Made by a program: the position numbers and the translations under genes
The notes under the pieces: model-generated
The model's database searches: none
Told to the model about the DNA's origin: nothing
The model's input: only the letters and a program-made list of their open reading frames with translations
In this document: positions 1 to 5,861 of the stretch, in pieces
Layout: each line of letters starts with the position of its first letter
Position numbering within the stretch: position 1 is the stretch's first letter
Source: an uncultured Pseudomonadota bacterium
GTDB lineage: Bacteria > Pseudomonadota > Gammaproteobacteria > Burkholderiales > SCOH01
DNA: 7,155 nucleotides
Direction: 5' to 3'
Assembly (NCBI GenBank): GCA_937863215.1
Contig: CALMFQ010000462.1
Span: forward strand, 1 to 7,155

Positions 1-329
1 GGCTGGTCGTCGTTGATTTCCGGATCGAAATTCATGCCCATGCCATTTTCCCGCGCAAACAGCGCGATCACATTGCCGACCGGTACGACGATATCCTGTG
101 GAATGCCATTAAAGCGTGCCGAGAAAGTGATGTAGTCGTTTTCGATATGCAGATCGCGGGTCGCGTTATAGCTGACGTTGAGAACAATTTCGTTGTCCTT
201 GACGTACTCCATCGGCACCCGGATGCGGTCACCGCTGACCGATACTGCCAGATACGGCGTAAATCCGCCGTCGGTGCACCATTGATGCACCGCCCGCAAC
301 AGGTAGGGCTTCATCGAAATGTCGCTCAT
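1..329 (-). CDS. sspB: SspB, ClpXP adaptor (stringent starvation protein B), 3' end cut by window edge
   Basis: SspB is the adaptor that binds ssrA-tagged proteins from stalled ribosomes and hands them to ClpXP. I translated the minus strand by hand from the ATG at 329-327 and obtained 109 codons with no stop before the left edge. The family core is clear: PYLLRAVHQW at residues 8-17, VPMEY at 38-42, IVLN at 48-51, ARFNGIP at 71-77 and ARENGMGM at 92-99, then FDPE. All of these align with the remembered E. coli SspB substrate-binding domain. The acidic, flexible C-terminal tail that docks on ClpX lies outside the window. An AGGAAG Shine-Dalgarno six bases before the ATG supports this start over the internal Met6. 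The gene begins 57 bases after sspA and is probably co-transcribed with it. Family assignment is near certain; only the missing C-terminus is unknown. Confidence 0.95.
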   Translation of the reverse strand, partial: MSDISMKPYLLRAVHQWCTDGGFTPYLAVSVSGDRIRVPMEYVKDNEIVLNVSYNATRDLHIENDYITFSARFNGIPQDIVVPVGNVIALFARENGMGMNFDPEINDDQ

Positions 330-359
330 CGTCAACTTCCTGGGTCGGTTGCTGTTCCT

Positions 360-382
360 GGTACCGGGCTGCGCCCGGTGCC
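360..382 (-). repeat. GC-rich hairpin in the sspA-sspB gap
   Basis: The arms 360-369 and 373-382 form a 10-bp stem (nine Watson-Crick pairs and one G-T/U wobble) around a 3-base loop. It starts five bases after the sspA stop codon in the transcript. No T-run follows on the minus strand, so it is not a standard intrinsic terminator. It may stabilise the 3' end of sspA mRNA or tune sspB expression relative to sspA; that role is inference. Confidence 0.6.
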
Positions 383-386
383 GGGA

Positions 387-992
387 TCATTTGCGCATGG
401 CTTTTTCGGCCGGGGTCAGCGAATCGATGAATGCCTGGCGGCTGAACAGGCGTTCGGCATATTTCATCAGGTTCGGATTCGGTTTCGGGAATTCGATACC
501 GTAGTGTTCCAGACGCCACAGCAGTGGTGCCACGGCAACATCGAGCATGGAAAATTCGTCGCCCAGCATGAATTTCTGCTTGGTGAAAACCGGAGCAATC
601 TGGGTCAGGTTGTCGCGAATGGCTGCCCGCGCCTTTTCCTGATCCTTTTTCGTTGTGCCGGCATTTTCCAGCGCGCGTACATGCACGAACAATTCCTGCT
701 CAAAGCGAAACAGGAACAGGCGGGCACGGGCACGCATGATCGGGTCGGCGGGCATCAGTTGCGGATGCGGGAAGCGCTCGTCGATATATTCGTTGATGAT
801 GTTGGCTTCGTGCAGGATCAGATCGCGTTCGACCAGTACCGGTACTTCGTTGTACGGGTTCATTACCGCCAGATCTTCCGGCTTGTCATGAATATCGACG
901 TCGTTGATCTGGAAATCCATGCCTTTTTCGAACAGCACAATCCGGCAACGATGGCTGAAAGGGCAGGTGGTGCCCGAATACAGGGTCATCAT
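387..992 (-). CDS. sspA: SspA, stringent starvation protein A (GST-fold RNA polymerase-associated factor)
   Basis: SspA is a glutathione-S-transferase-fold protein that binds RNA polymerase and changes promoter use during starvation and stress. The 201-residue product has a thioredoxin-like N-terminal domain (about 1-77) with LYSGTTCPFSHRC at 4-16 and NEVPVLVERDL at 48-58. A helical C-terminal domain follows (about 85-200), including LAVAPLLWRLEHYG-like residues and a terminal LTPAEKAMRK. The surface motif FPHPQLMP (74-81) holds the Pro-His-Pro patch known to be essential in E. coli SspA. Length is close to the usual 200-212. Two ATGs stand in tandem (992 and 989). GGAAGG lies 11 bases before the first, so I keep 992, although the second is possible. 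Unlike the E. coli protein as I recall it, this one keeps Cys10 and Cys16 in the GST/glutaredoxin active-site region. The gene lies after the pet terminator and before sspB. Confidence 0.95.
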   Translation of the reverse strand: MMTLYSGTTCPFSHRCRIVLFEKGMDFQINDVDIHDKPEDLAVMNPYNEVPVLVERDLILHEANIINEYIDERFPHPQLMPADPIMRARARLFLFRFEQELFVHVRALENAGTTKKDQEKARAAIRDNLTQIAPVFTKQKFMLGDEFSMLDVAVAPLLWRLEHYGIEFPKPNPNLMKYAERLFSRQAFIDSLTPAEKAMRK

Positions 993-1091
993 GATGTGAC
1001 TTACCTTCCGTCAAATCCACAAAAACAGCAATTCTAGCAGCTTGGCTGTGCAGAATGCTAGCTTTGTGATCCAAGTTATTGAAATGGAATG
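993..1091 (-). promoter_or_regulatory. Probable sspAB promoter and leader region
   Basis: This gap between the pet terminator and sspA should carry the sspAB promoter. One reading on the minus strand is TTCAAT (1083-1078) and TAGCAT (1060-1055) with a 17-bp spacer; both are weak (3/6 and 4/6). A better -10 alone, TAGAAT (1036-1031), has no convincing -35. A 6-bp inverted repeat, CTAGCA (1034-1039) and TGCTAG (1056-1061), overlaps these boxes and could be an operator or chance. The region is AT-richer than the flanking genes. Confidence 0.3.
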
Positions 1092-1119
1092 AAAAAACGG
1101 AAGGCTGGCCTTCCGTTTT
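1092..1119 (-). terminator. Intrinsic terminator of the petABC operon
   Basis: The arms 1094-1105 and 1108-1119 form a perfect 12-bp inverted repeat (GC core CGGAAGGC). In the minus-strand transcript the hairpin runs into a run of Us from the six A residues at 1092-1097. It starts 21 bases after the petC stop, so it should end petABC transcription and isolate sspAB. The opposite strand has a T4 run only, so any plus-strand activity would be weaker. Confidence 0.9.
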
Positions 1120-1140
1120 CAAGTGCGCGCAGAGGTGTGC

Positions 1141-1896
1141 TTAGTGCACGTCTTTCCAGTACTCTTTTTTCAGCAAGTACGCCAGCGGCAGCAATACCAG
1201 CGTCAGGAACAGTACGACCACATAACCGATGGTTTCGCGCTTGTTCTGCGAAGGTTCACCCATGTAGACCAGATAGTTGACCAGATCGGCGGTCATCTTG
1301 TCATATTCGGCGGTATCGGCCTTGCCGTCGGCAGCCAGACGGGTCAGCGAGCCGGCTTTGACCAGCTTGAGCTTCTTCACTTCGTGCTCACCGTGCTTCT
1401 CGACCTGCAATACCTGATCGCCCTGCATCTCGAACAGCACATGCGGCATGCCCACCTTGTCGAACGCGACGTTGTTCCAGCCAGTCGGGCGGCTGGAATC
1501 GCGGTAGAAGCCGCGCAGGTAGGTGTACAGCCAATCGGCGCCGCGCGAACGCGAAACCACGGTCAGATCGGGCGGCGGAGCGCCGAGCCATTCCTTGCCG
1601 TCTTTCGGGTTCATCGCCACTTTCATCAGGTCACCGGTTTTGGTGTCCGGGCTGAAAATGAAGTTTTCCTTGATCTGCTGTTCGGTCAGACCCAGATCCT
1701 GCAGCCGGTTATAACGCATGTAACCGGCGCTGTGACAGTTCAGGCAATAGTTGGTGAACAGTTTGGCGCCACGCTGCAGCGATTCGAAGTCATGGGTATT
1801 GATCGGTGCTTTGTCGAGAGCCAGATCTTCGTTGGCCATTGCCATTACCGGCAGCGCCAGCAGCGCGATCAGGAATTTACTCATCCATTTTTTCAT
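1141..1896 (-). CDS. petC: Cytochrome c1 subunit of the cytochrome bc1 complex
   Basis: This is the membrane-anchored c-type haem subunit that carries electrons from the Rieske centre to soluble cytochrome c. The 251-residue product starts with a Sec signal peptide (MKKWMSKF, a hydrophobic stretch, then a likely cut after AMA at residue 21). Haem is attached at CLNCH (51-55). APPPDL (106-111) is a family motif. Met150 in GMPHVL is the expected sixth iron ligand. A C-terminal helix (about 223-242) followed by KKEYWKDVH anchors the protein. I chose the ATG at 1896: GGGAGA lies five bases upstream, and the 11-base gap from the petB stop places that stop at the edge of the ribosome site, which suggests translational coupling. 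The same frame stays open well into petB, but that extension has no family character. Length and motifs are typical. Confidence 0.97.
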   Translation of the reverse strand: MKKWMSKFLIALLALPVMAMANEDLALDKAPINTHDFESLQRGAKLFTNYCLNCHSAGYMRYNRLQDLGLTEQQIKENFIFSPDTKTGDLMKVAMNPKDGKEWLGAPPPDLTVVSRSRGADWLYTYLRGFYRDSSRPTGWNNVAFDKVGMPHVLFEMQGDQVLQVEKHGEHEVKKLKLVKAGSLTRLAADGKADTAEYDKMTADLVNYLVYMGEPSQNKRETIGYVVVLFLTLVLLPLAYLLKKEYWKDVH

Positions 1897-1907
1897 CTTG
1901 TTCTCCC

Positions 1908-3143
1908 TTAGCCCGTTACGCGGGTTGGAACCGGTTTGGTCGAGTCGATCTTGGTAAACCACGGCATCAGGAAGAAGAAGCCGAAGTAGACGAACGACAG
2001 GAGCTGCGCCATCAAGGTACGGGACGGCGTAGTCGGCATTGCGCCAAGAATGCCCAGACCGATGAATGCAACCACGAACAGCGCCAGAGCCAGTTTGTAA
2101 ATCGGGCCACGGTAGCGGATCGACTTGACCGGGCTCTTGTCCAGCCACGGCAGGAAGGCGATTACTACTACAGCCGCACCCATTGCCAGTACACCCCATA
2201 CCTGGGTGCCGGCAAACGACGGTACTGCGCGCAGGATGGCGTAGAACGGCGTGAAGTACCATACCGGTGCGATGTGCGGCGGTGTCTTGAGCGGATCGGC
2301 AGGGATGAAGTTGTTGTCTTCGAGGAAGTAGCCGAAGAACGCCGGTTTGAAGAACACGATGGCGCTGAACACGATCAGGAATACGACTACGCCGAGGATG
2401 TCCTTGACTGTGTAGTACGGGTGGAACGGGATGCCGTCGAGCGGAATGCCGGTTTTCGGGTCCTTGTTCTTCTTGATCTCAATGCCGTCCGGATTGTTCG
2501 AGCCTACTTCGTGCAGTGCGATCAGGTGGGCAACCACCAGCAACAGCAGAACCAGCGGTACGGCGATGACGTGCAGCGCGAAGAAGCGGTTCAGGGTTGC
2601 GTCGGAGACCACGAAATCGCCACGGATGAATACCGACAGATCCGGGCCGATTACCGGAATCGACGAGAACAGGTTAACGATTACCTGCGCACCCCAGAAC
2701 GACATCTGGCCCCACGGCAGCAGGTAGCCGAGGAATGCTTCCGCCATCAGGCACAGGAAGATCAGCATGCCGAAGATCCACACCAGTTCGCGTGGCTGAC
2801 GGTACGAGCCGTACAGCAGGCCGCGGAACATGTGCAGGTAAACCACGACGAAGAACATCGAGGCGCCGGTCGAGTGCATGTAGCGGATGATCCAGCCACC
2901 TGCCACATCGCGCATGATGTATTCGACCGAAGCGAATGCCTGAGCGGCATCCGGCTTGTAGTTCATGGTCAGGAAGATGCCGGTGACGATTTGCAGCACC
3001 AAAACCATCAGCGCCAGCGAGCCGAAAAAGTACCAGAAGTTGAAGTTTTTCGGTGCGTAATATTCCGAAACGTGTTCCTTCCACATTTTCGTGGCGGGAA
3101 AACGCTCGTCGATCCAATTCATGAGTGTTTGGCTTTTGCTCAT
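1908..3143 (-). CDS. petB: Cytochrome b subunit of the cytochrome bc1 complex
   Basis: This is the integral subunit that holds haems bL and bH and both quinone sites of ubiquinol:cytochrome c oxidoreductase. The 411-residue product is full length and predicted to have eight membrane helices (roughly 36-58, 84-106, 121-142, 186-208, 247-269, 315-333, 349-368 and 377-396), so it is the fused mitochondrial-type b and not split b6 plus subunit IV. Haem ligands are His90/His104 and His191/His206. GYLLPWGQMSFWGA (139-152) and the Qo-site sequence PHIAPVWY (289-296) are present; the Qo motif is PVWY where mitochondria have PEWY. HEVGSNNPDG (211-220) is also conserved. The start at 3143 is supported by AGGGAG seven bases upstream. 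The gene begins 15 bases after petA. The PVWY form and the 15-residue step in the second His pair match what I recall of other beta/gamma-proteobacteria. Confidence 0.98.
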   Translation of the reverse strand: MSKSQTLMNWIDERFPATKMWKEHVSEYYAPKNFNFWYFFGSLALMVLVLQIVTGIFLTMNYKPDAAQAFASVEYIMRDVAGGWIIRYMHSTGASMFFVVVYLHMFRGLLYGSYRQPRELVWIFGMLIFLCLMAEAFLGYLLPWGQMSFWGAQVIVNLFSSIPVIGPDLSVFIRGDFVVSDATLNRFFALHVIAVPLVLLLLVVAHLIALHEVGSNNPDGIEIKKNKDPKTGIPLDGIPFHPYYTVKDILGVVVFLIVFSAIVFFKPAFFGYFLEDNNFIPADPLKTPPHIAPVWYFTPFYAILRAVPSFAGTQVWGVLAMGAAVVVIAFLPWLDKSPVKSIRYRGPIYKLALALFVVAFIGLGILGAMPTTPSRTLMAQLLSFVYFGFFFLMPWFTKIDSTKPVPTRVTG

Positions 3144-3158
3144 TGTACGGCTCCCTGA

Positions 3159-3743
3159 TTATTTGTCGTCGCCAATCAGCACGCGGGTATCGCTCAGATA
3201 CTTGTGCGGCGGAATCTCGAGATTAGTCGGTGCCGGAACGCCCTTGTAGACGCGACCTGCCAGGTCGAACTTGGAGCCGTGGCACGGGCAGAAGAAGCCG
3301 CCCAGCCAGTCGGTGCCCAGGTCGGCCGGTCCGATGTCGGGGCGGTGCGTCGGCGAACAGCCCAGATGGGTGCAGATGCCCACGGCAATCAGGATTTCCG
3401 GCTTGCGCGAACGGGTAGCGTTTTTGGCGTATTCGGGCTGCTGAGCCGCTTCCGATTTGGGATCGGCCAGCTTGTCGTCCAGCTTCTTCAGATTGTCGAG
3501 CTGTTCCTTGGTGCGGTTGACCACCCATACCGGTTTGCCGCGCCATTCGACGTTGATTTTCTGGCCGGCTTCGAGCTTGGCGATGTCTACTTCAACCGGC
3601 GCACCTGCTGCCTTGGCGCGTTCGCTGGGTATGAAGCTCAGAACAAATGGCGTTGCCACGCCTGCAGCTGCGACCGCACCGGCAGCACTGGTGGCTGCAA
3701 TGAGAAAACGGCGTTTGCTGTTATCTACTTGGTTTTCACTCAT
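3159..3743 (-). CDS. petA: Rieske iron-sulfur subunit of the cytochrome bc1 complex
   Basis: This is the 2Fe-2S protein that takes the first electron from ubiquinol at the Qo site and passes it to cytochrome c1. The 194-residue product has an N-terminal twin-arginine segment, SKRRFLI (9-15), followed by an Ala-rich membrane helix (about 16-38), so it is a probable uncleaved Tat substrate. The cluster ligands are in CTHLGC (124-129) and CPCHGS (152-157); the Cys pairs also give the usual disulfide. PAPTNLEIPPHKY (170-182) is the conserved region after the cluster. The segment 77-115, rich in Lys and Glu, is a helical insertion common in proteobacterial Rieske proteins. The start at 3743 has AGGAA six bases upstream. 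It is the first gene of petABC. The Tat translocase it is expected to need is encoded at the right end of this window. Confidence 0.97.
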   Translation of the reverse strand: MSENQVDNSKRRFLIAATSAAGAVAAAGVATPFVLSFIPSERAKAAGAPVEVDIAKLEAGQKINVEWRGKPVWVVNRTKEQLDNLKKLDDKLADPKSEAAQQPEYAKNATRSRKPEILIAVGICTHLGCSPTHRPDIGPADLGTDWLGGFFCPCHGSKFDLAGRVYKGVPAPTNLEIPPHKYLSDTRVLIGDDK

Positions 3744-3784
3744 AATGTGTTCCTGGAAGTGGAAGCCGAAAACAAAACCGGCCG

Positions 3785-3813
3785 ATTTTACCCCATAAGG
3801 CTAGTGTGGGGAA
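3785..3813 (-). promoter_or_regulatory. Candidate sigma-70 promoter for petABC
   Basis: On the minus strand a -10 box TAAAAT (3790-3785, 5/6 to consensus) follows a weak -35 TTCCCC (3813-3808, 3/6) at 17 bp. Transcription would begin about 35 bases before the petA start codon. The 94-base gap between nif3 and petA has no intrinsic terminator, so read-through from nif3 is also possible. A 5-bp inverted repeat CCCCA/TGGGG (3791-3795 and 3807-3811) spans the spacer, a position where a regulator could bind; no regulator can be named. Confidence 0.45.
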
Positions 3814-3837
3814 CCTGTTTGGGCGAATTCTGTCCCC

Positions 3838-4584
3838 TCAGGCCGGGCTGAGAATGTCGATATATGTATGTTCGATATCGAATTGTCCGGCAAGGTGTTG
3901 CCCCAGTGCCTGGATGCCGAAACGCTCGGTTGCATGGTGACCGGCAGCGATGAAAGCGACGCCGGATTCGCGTGCGCTGTGCACCACCGCCTCGGATATT
4001 TCTCCGGTCAGGTAAGCATCGGCTCCGAGCGTCATGGCCTCATTGAAATAGCCCTGCGCTCCGCCGCTGCACCAGGCGATGCGGCTGATGTGGCGGGATG
4101 CATCGCCTACGGCCAGCGGAACATGGCCGAGGCGTTGTTGCAGCAGCGCCGCAAATTCGCCCAGCGGCATGGCCGCCGGCAGCTGGCCGATGCAGCCCAG
4201 ATTCTGTTCGCCGAATGTGCCGTCAATGCTGATGTTCAGTTGTTGCGCCAGTTGCGCGTTGTTGCCTAGCGTCGGGTGCGCGTCGAGCGGCAGGTGCCAG
4301 GCAAACAGGTTCAGATCGTGCTGCAACAGGAATTTCAGCCGCCGCTGTTTGATGCCGATCACGCGGCTGTCTTCGTTTTTCCAGAAAAAACCGTGATGTA
4401 CCAGTACTGCATCCGCTCCCTGTTCCACCGCCGCTTCCAGCAGCGCCATGTTGGCGGTGACGCCGCTGACCAGGCGCATGATCTGCGGCTTGCCTTCTAC
4501 CTGCAGCCCGTTCGGGCAGTAGTCCCGGAAACGGGCGACTTCAAGCAACTGCTGTGTATAATTTTCCAGTTCCTGTCTGTGCAT
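3838..4584 (-). CDS. ybgI: Nif3-like (DUF34) dinuclear metal-centre protein, YbgI type
   Basis: This belongs to the Nif3/DUF34 family, hexameric proteins with a two-metal site whose cellular role is still unsettled. Databases often call it 'GTP cyclohydrolase 1 type 2', which should not be taken as proven. The 248-residue product matches E. coli YbgI in length and pattern: YCPNGLQVEG (22-31), VHHGFFW (62-68), WHLPLDAHPTLGNNAQLA (96-113), WCSGGAQ (171-177), LTGEISE (192-198) and AAGHHATER (213-221). The expected metal ligands are His63, His64, Asp101, His216 and Glu220. I chose the ATG at 4584 because family homology begins there. The frame is open 16 codons further, to 4632, but that part is unlike the family and runs into the divergent protease gene. 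The Shine-Dalgarno is weak (GGAAA). The gene may be co-transcribed with petABC by read-through. Confidence 0.93.
   Translation of the reverse strand: MHRQELENYTQQLLEVARFRDYCPNGLQVEGKPQIMRLVSGVTANMALLEAAVEQGADAVLVHHGFFWKNEDSRVIGIKQRRLKFLLQHDLNLFAWHLPLDAHPTLGNNAQLAQQLNISIDGTFGEQNLGCIGQLPAAMPLGEFAALLQQRLGHVPLAVGDASRHISRIAWCSGGAQGYFNEAMTLGADAYLTGEISEAVVHSARESGVAFIAAGHHATERFGIQALGQHLAGQFDIEHTYIDILSPA
4535..4562 (+). promoter_or_regulatory. Candidate promoter of the DegS-like protease gene, inside nif3
   Basis: A perfect TATAAT (4557-4562) lies 33 bases before the protease start codon. The best -35 match is GCGACT (4535-4540), 3/6 to consensus, with a 16-bp spacer. The predicted transcript start is near 4569, giving a leader of about 27 bases. 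The whole element lies in the first codons of the opposite-strand nif3 gene, so it is constrained by that coding sequence and could still be chance. Confidence 0.5.
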
Positions 4585-4595
4585 CGGTTTTTTCC

Positions 4596-5765
4596 ATGAA
4601 ACGAATCTGGTTGATTTTCGCACAAAGCGCAACGATTGCTCTTGGCGTTTGCCTGGCCTTGACCGTGGTCAAGCCGGGCTGGCTGGACGCTTTGCAGCAA
4701 CGGCCGGCGCAATTGGTGACGGTGCGCGAGGCCGCGCCAGTGGTTGCTGCACCGGGCAAAGCGGTGCTGGCCGGCAGTTATGCCATGGCGTCAGCCAAGG
4801 CTCAGCCGGCGGTGGTGAATATCTATACCAGCAAGCAGGTGAAGGTGCCGCTGCATCCTTTGCTCAACGATCCGTTCTTCCGCCGCTTTTTTGGCGAGCG
4901 CGTGCCATATGCCACCCAGCGCGCGTCCAGTCTTGGCTCCGGTGTCATCGTCAGTGCCGAGGGCTATATCGTCACCAATAATCATGTGGTCGAATCGGCC
5001 GACGAGATCGAAGTGGCGCTGTCGGATGGCCGTACCGCATCGGCGATGGTGATCGGCTCCGATCCGGAATCCGATCTGGCGGTGATCCGCATCCAGCTGG
5101 GCAAATTGCCGGTGGCAACGATTGGCGATTCCGACCGTTTGCAGGTCGGCGACGTGGTGCTGGCAATCGGCAATCCGTTCGGTGTCGGGCAGACGGTGAC
5201 CATGGGTATCGTATCGGCGCTGGGGCGTACCCAGACCGAGGTCAATCCATTCGAAAGCTTCATCCAGACCGATGCCGCGATCAACCCCGGCAACTCTGGC
5301 GGTGCCTTGATCGATGCGCAAGGCAACCTGATCGGTATCAATACCGCCATTTATTCCAAGACCGGCGCTTCACACGGTATCGGCTTCGCCATCCCGGTGA
5401 ACGCGGTGCGCAAGGTGATGGAGCAGATCATGCGCCAGGGCTCGGTTACCCGTGGCTGGCTGGGGGTGGAAATGCAGAACCTGACGCCGGATCTGGCCGC
5501 ATCGTTCAATCTGCCGGTGAAGCGGGGAATCATCATTGCCGGCGTGGTGCGCAACGGCCCGGCATATCAGGCCGGTATCCGGCCTGGCGACGTGCTGATC
5601 GAGATTGCCGGCCAACCGGTTACGGAAAGCGTTGCCGCAATCAACCAGATTGCCGCGATTGCGCCCGGCAGCTCGACGCCGATGACGATTGTCCGCAATG
5701 GTCAGGCGCTGCAATTGCAGGTGGAAGTCGGCAAGCGGCCGCGTATCGAGCAGGATATCAATTGA
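4596..5765 (+). CDS. degS: DegS/AlgW-like membrane-anchored serine protease (S1C, one PDZ domain)
   Basis: This is a trypsin-like HtrA-family protease expected on the periplasmic side of the inner membrane, where DegS/AlgW cuts anti-sigma factors in response to misfolded outer-membrane proteins. The 389-residue product has one N-terminal hydrophobic segment (about 4-25, after MKR) with no clear cleavage site, so it is a probable signal anchor. The protease domain covers about 60-280. The catalytic triad is His130 (TNNHVV), Asp160 (ESDLAV) and Ser234 (GNSGGAL). One PDZ domain follows (about 288-378, with GWLGVEMQNL and AGIRPGDVLIEI). A single PDZ plus an anchor separates it from DegP/DegQ, which have two PDZ domains. 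Whether it acts on an RseA/MucA-type partner cannot be told here. The ATG at 4596 is the natural start, but it lacks a Shine-Dalgarno. The gene is divergent from nif3 and convergent with tatC. Confidence 0.9.
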   Translation: MKRIWLIFAQSATIALGVCLALTVVKPGWLDALQQRPAQLVTVREAAPVVAAPGKAVLAGSYAMASAKAQPAVVNIYTSKQVKVPLHPLLNDPFFRRFFGERVPYATQRASSLGSGVIVSAEGYIVTNNHVVESADEIEVALSDGRTASAMVIGSDPESDLAVIRIQLGKLPVATIGDSDRLQVGDVVLAIGNPFGVGQTVTMGIVSALGRTQTEVNPFESFIQTDAAINPGNSGGALIDAQGNLIGINTAIYSKTGASHGIGFAIPVNAVRKVMEQIMRQGSVTRGWLGVEMQNLTPDLAASFNLPVKRGIIIAGVVRNGPAYQAGIRPGDVLIEIAGQPVTESVAAINQIAAIAPGSSTPMTIVRNGQALQLQVEVGKRPRIEQDIN

Positions 5766-5835
5766 GTTGCCGCTCGGCCGCACCATCTGCGGGAAGGTGC
5801 CGACGGCTGTTACGCGGCAAGCGCTTGGGTCGGCC

Positions 5836-5861
5836 GCCTGACTTGCCGGCCGGGGTCAGGC
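5836..5861. repeat. Inverted repeat at the convergent protease-tatC junction
   Basis: GCCTGAC (5836-5842) and GTCAGGC (5855-5861) form a perfect 7-bp stem with a 12-base loop that itself contains the palindrome CCGGCCGG. The right arm includes the tatC stop codon. No T-run follows on either strand, so a bidirectional terminator is only a possibility. The 90 bases between the two stop codons (5766-5855) are GC-rich with no better terminator and no gene that I can see. Confidence 0.4.

Noticed and set aside
147..1037. Plus-strand open frame of 296 codons opposite sspA and the start of sspB
   Set aside because: It is antisense to two clearly identified genes and runs through the sspA leader; no family resemblance or ribosome site.
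1897..2262. Upstream extension of the cytochrome c1 frame into petB
   Set aside because: The added residues are unlike any signal peptide, while the ATG at 1896 has a Shine-Dalgarno and a clean Sec signal sequence.
1806..3158. Plus-strand open frame of 450 codons opposite petB
   Set aside because: It lies almost wholly antisense to an unmistakable cytochrome b gene, has no recognisable domain, and is rich in Arg, Gln, His and Asp as expected from reading GC-biased codons backward.
4554..4595. 14-codon N-terminal extension of the protease frame, starting with GTG
   Set aside because: It has no ribosome site, overlaps the TATAAT, and would bury the MKR plus hydrophobic segment that forms a normal signal anchor.
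4585..4632. 16-codon N-terminal extension of the nif3 frame
   Set aside because: Family homology starts at the ATG at 4584; the extension overlaps the start of the divergent protease gene and has no counterpart in YbgI.
4791..5321. Minus-strand open frame of 176 codons inside the protease gene
   Set aside because: Antisense to the catalytic domain with intact triad; composition (many His, Asp, Arg) is that of a shadow frame.
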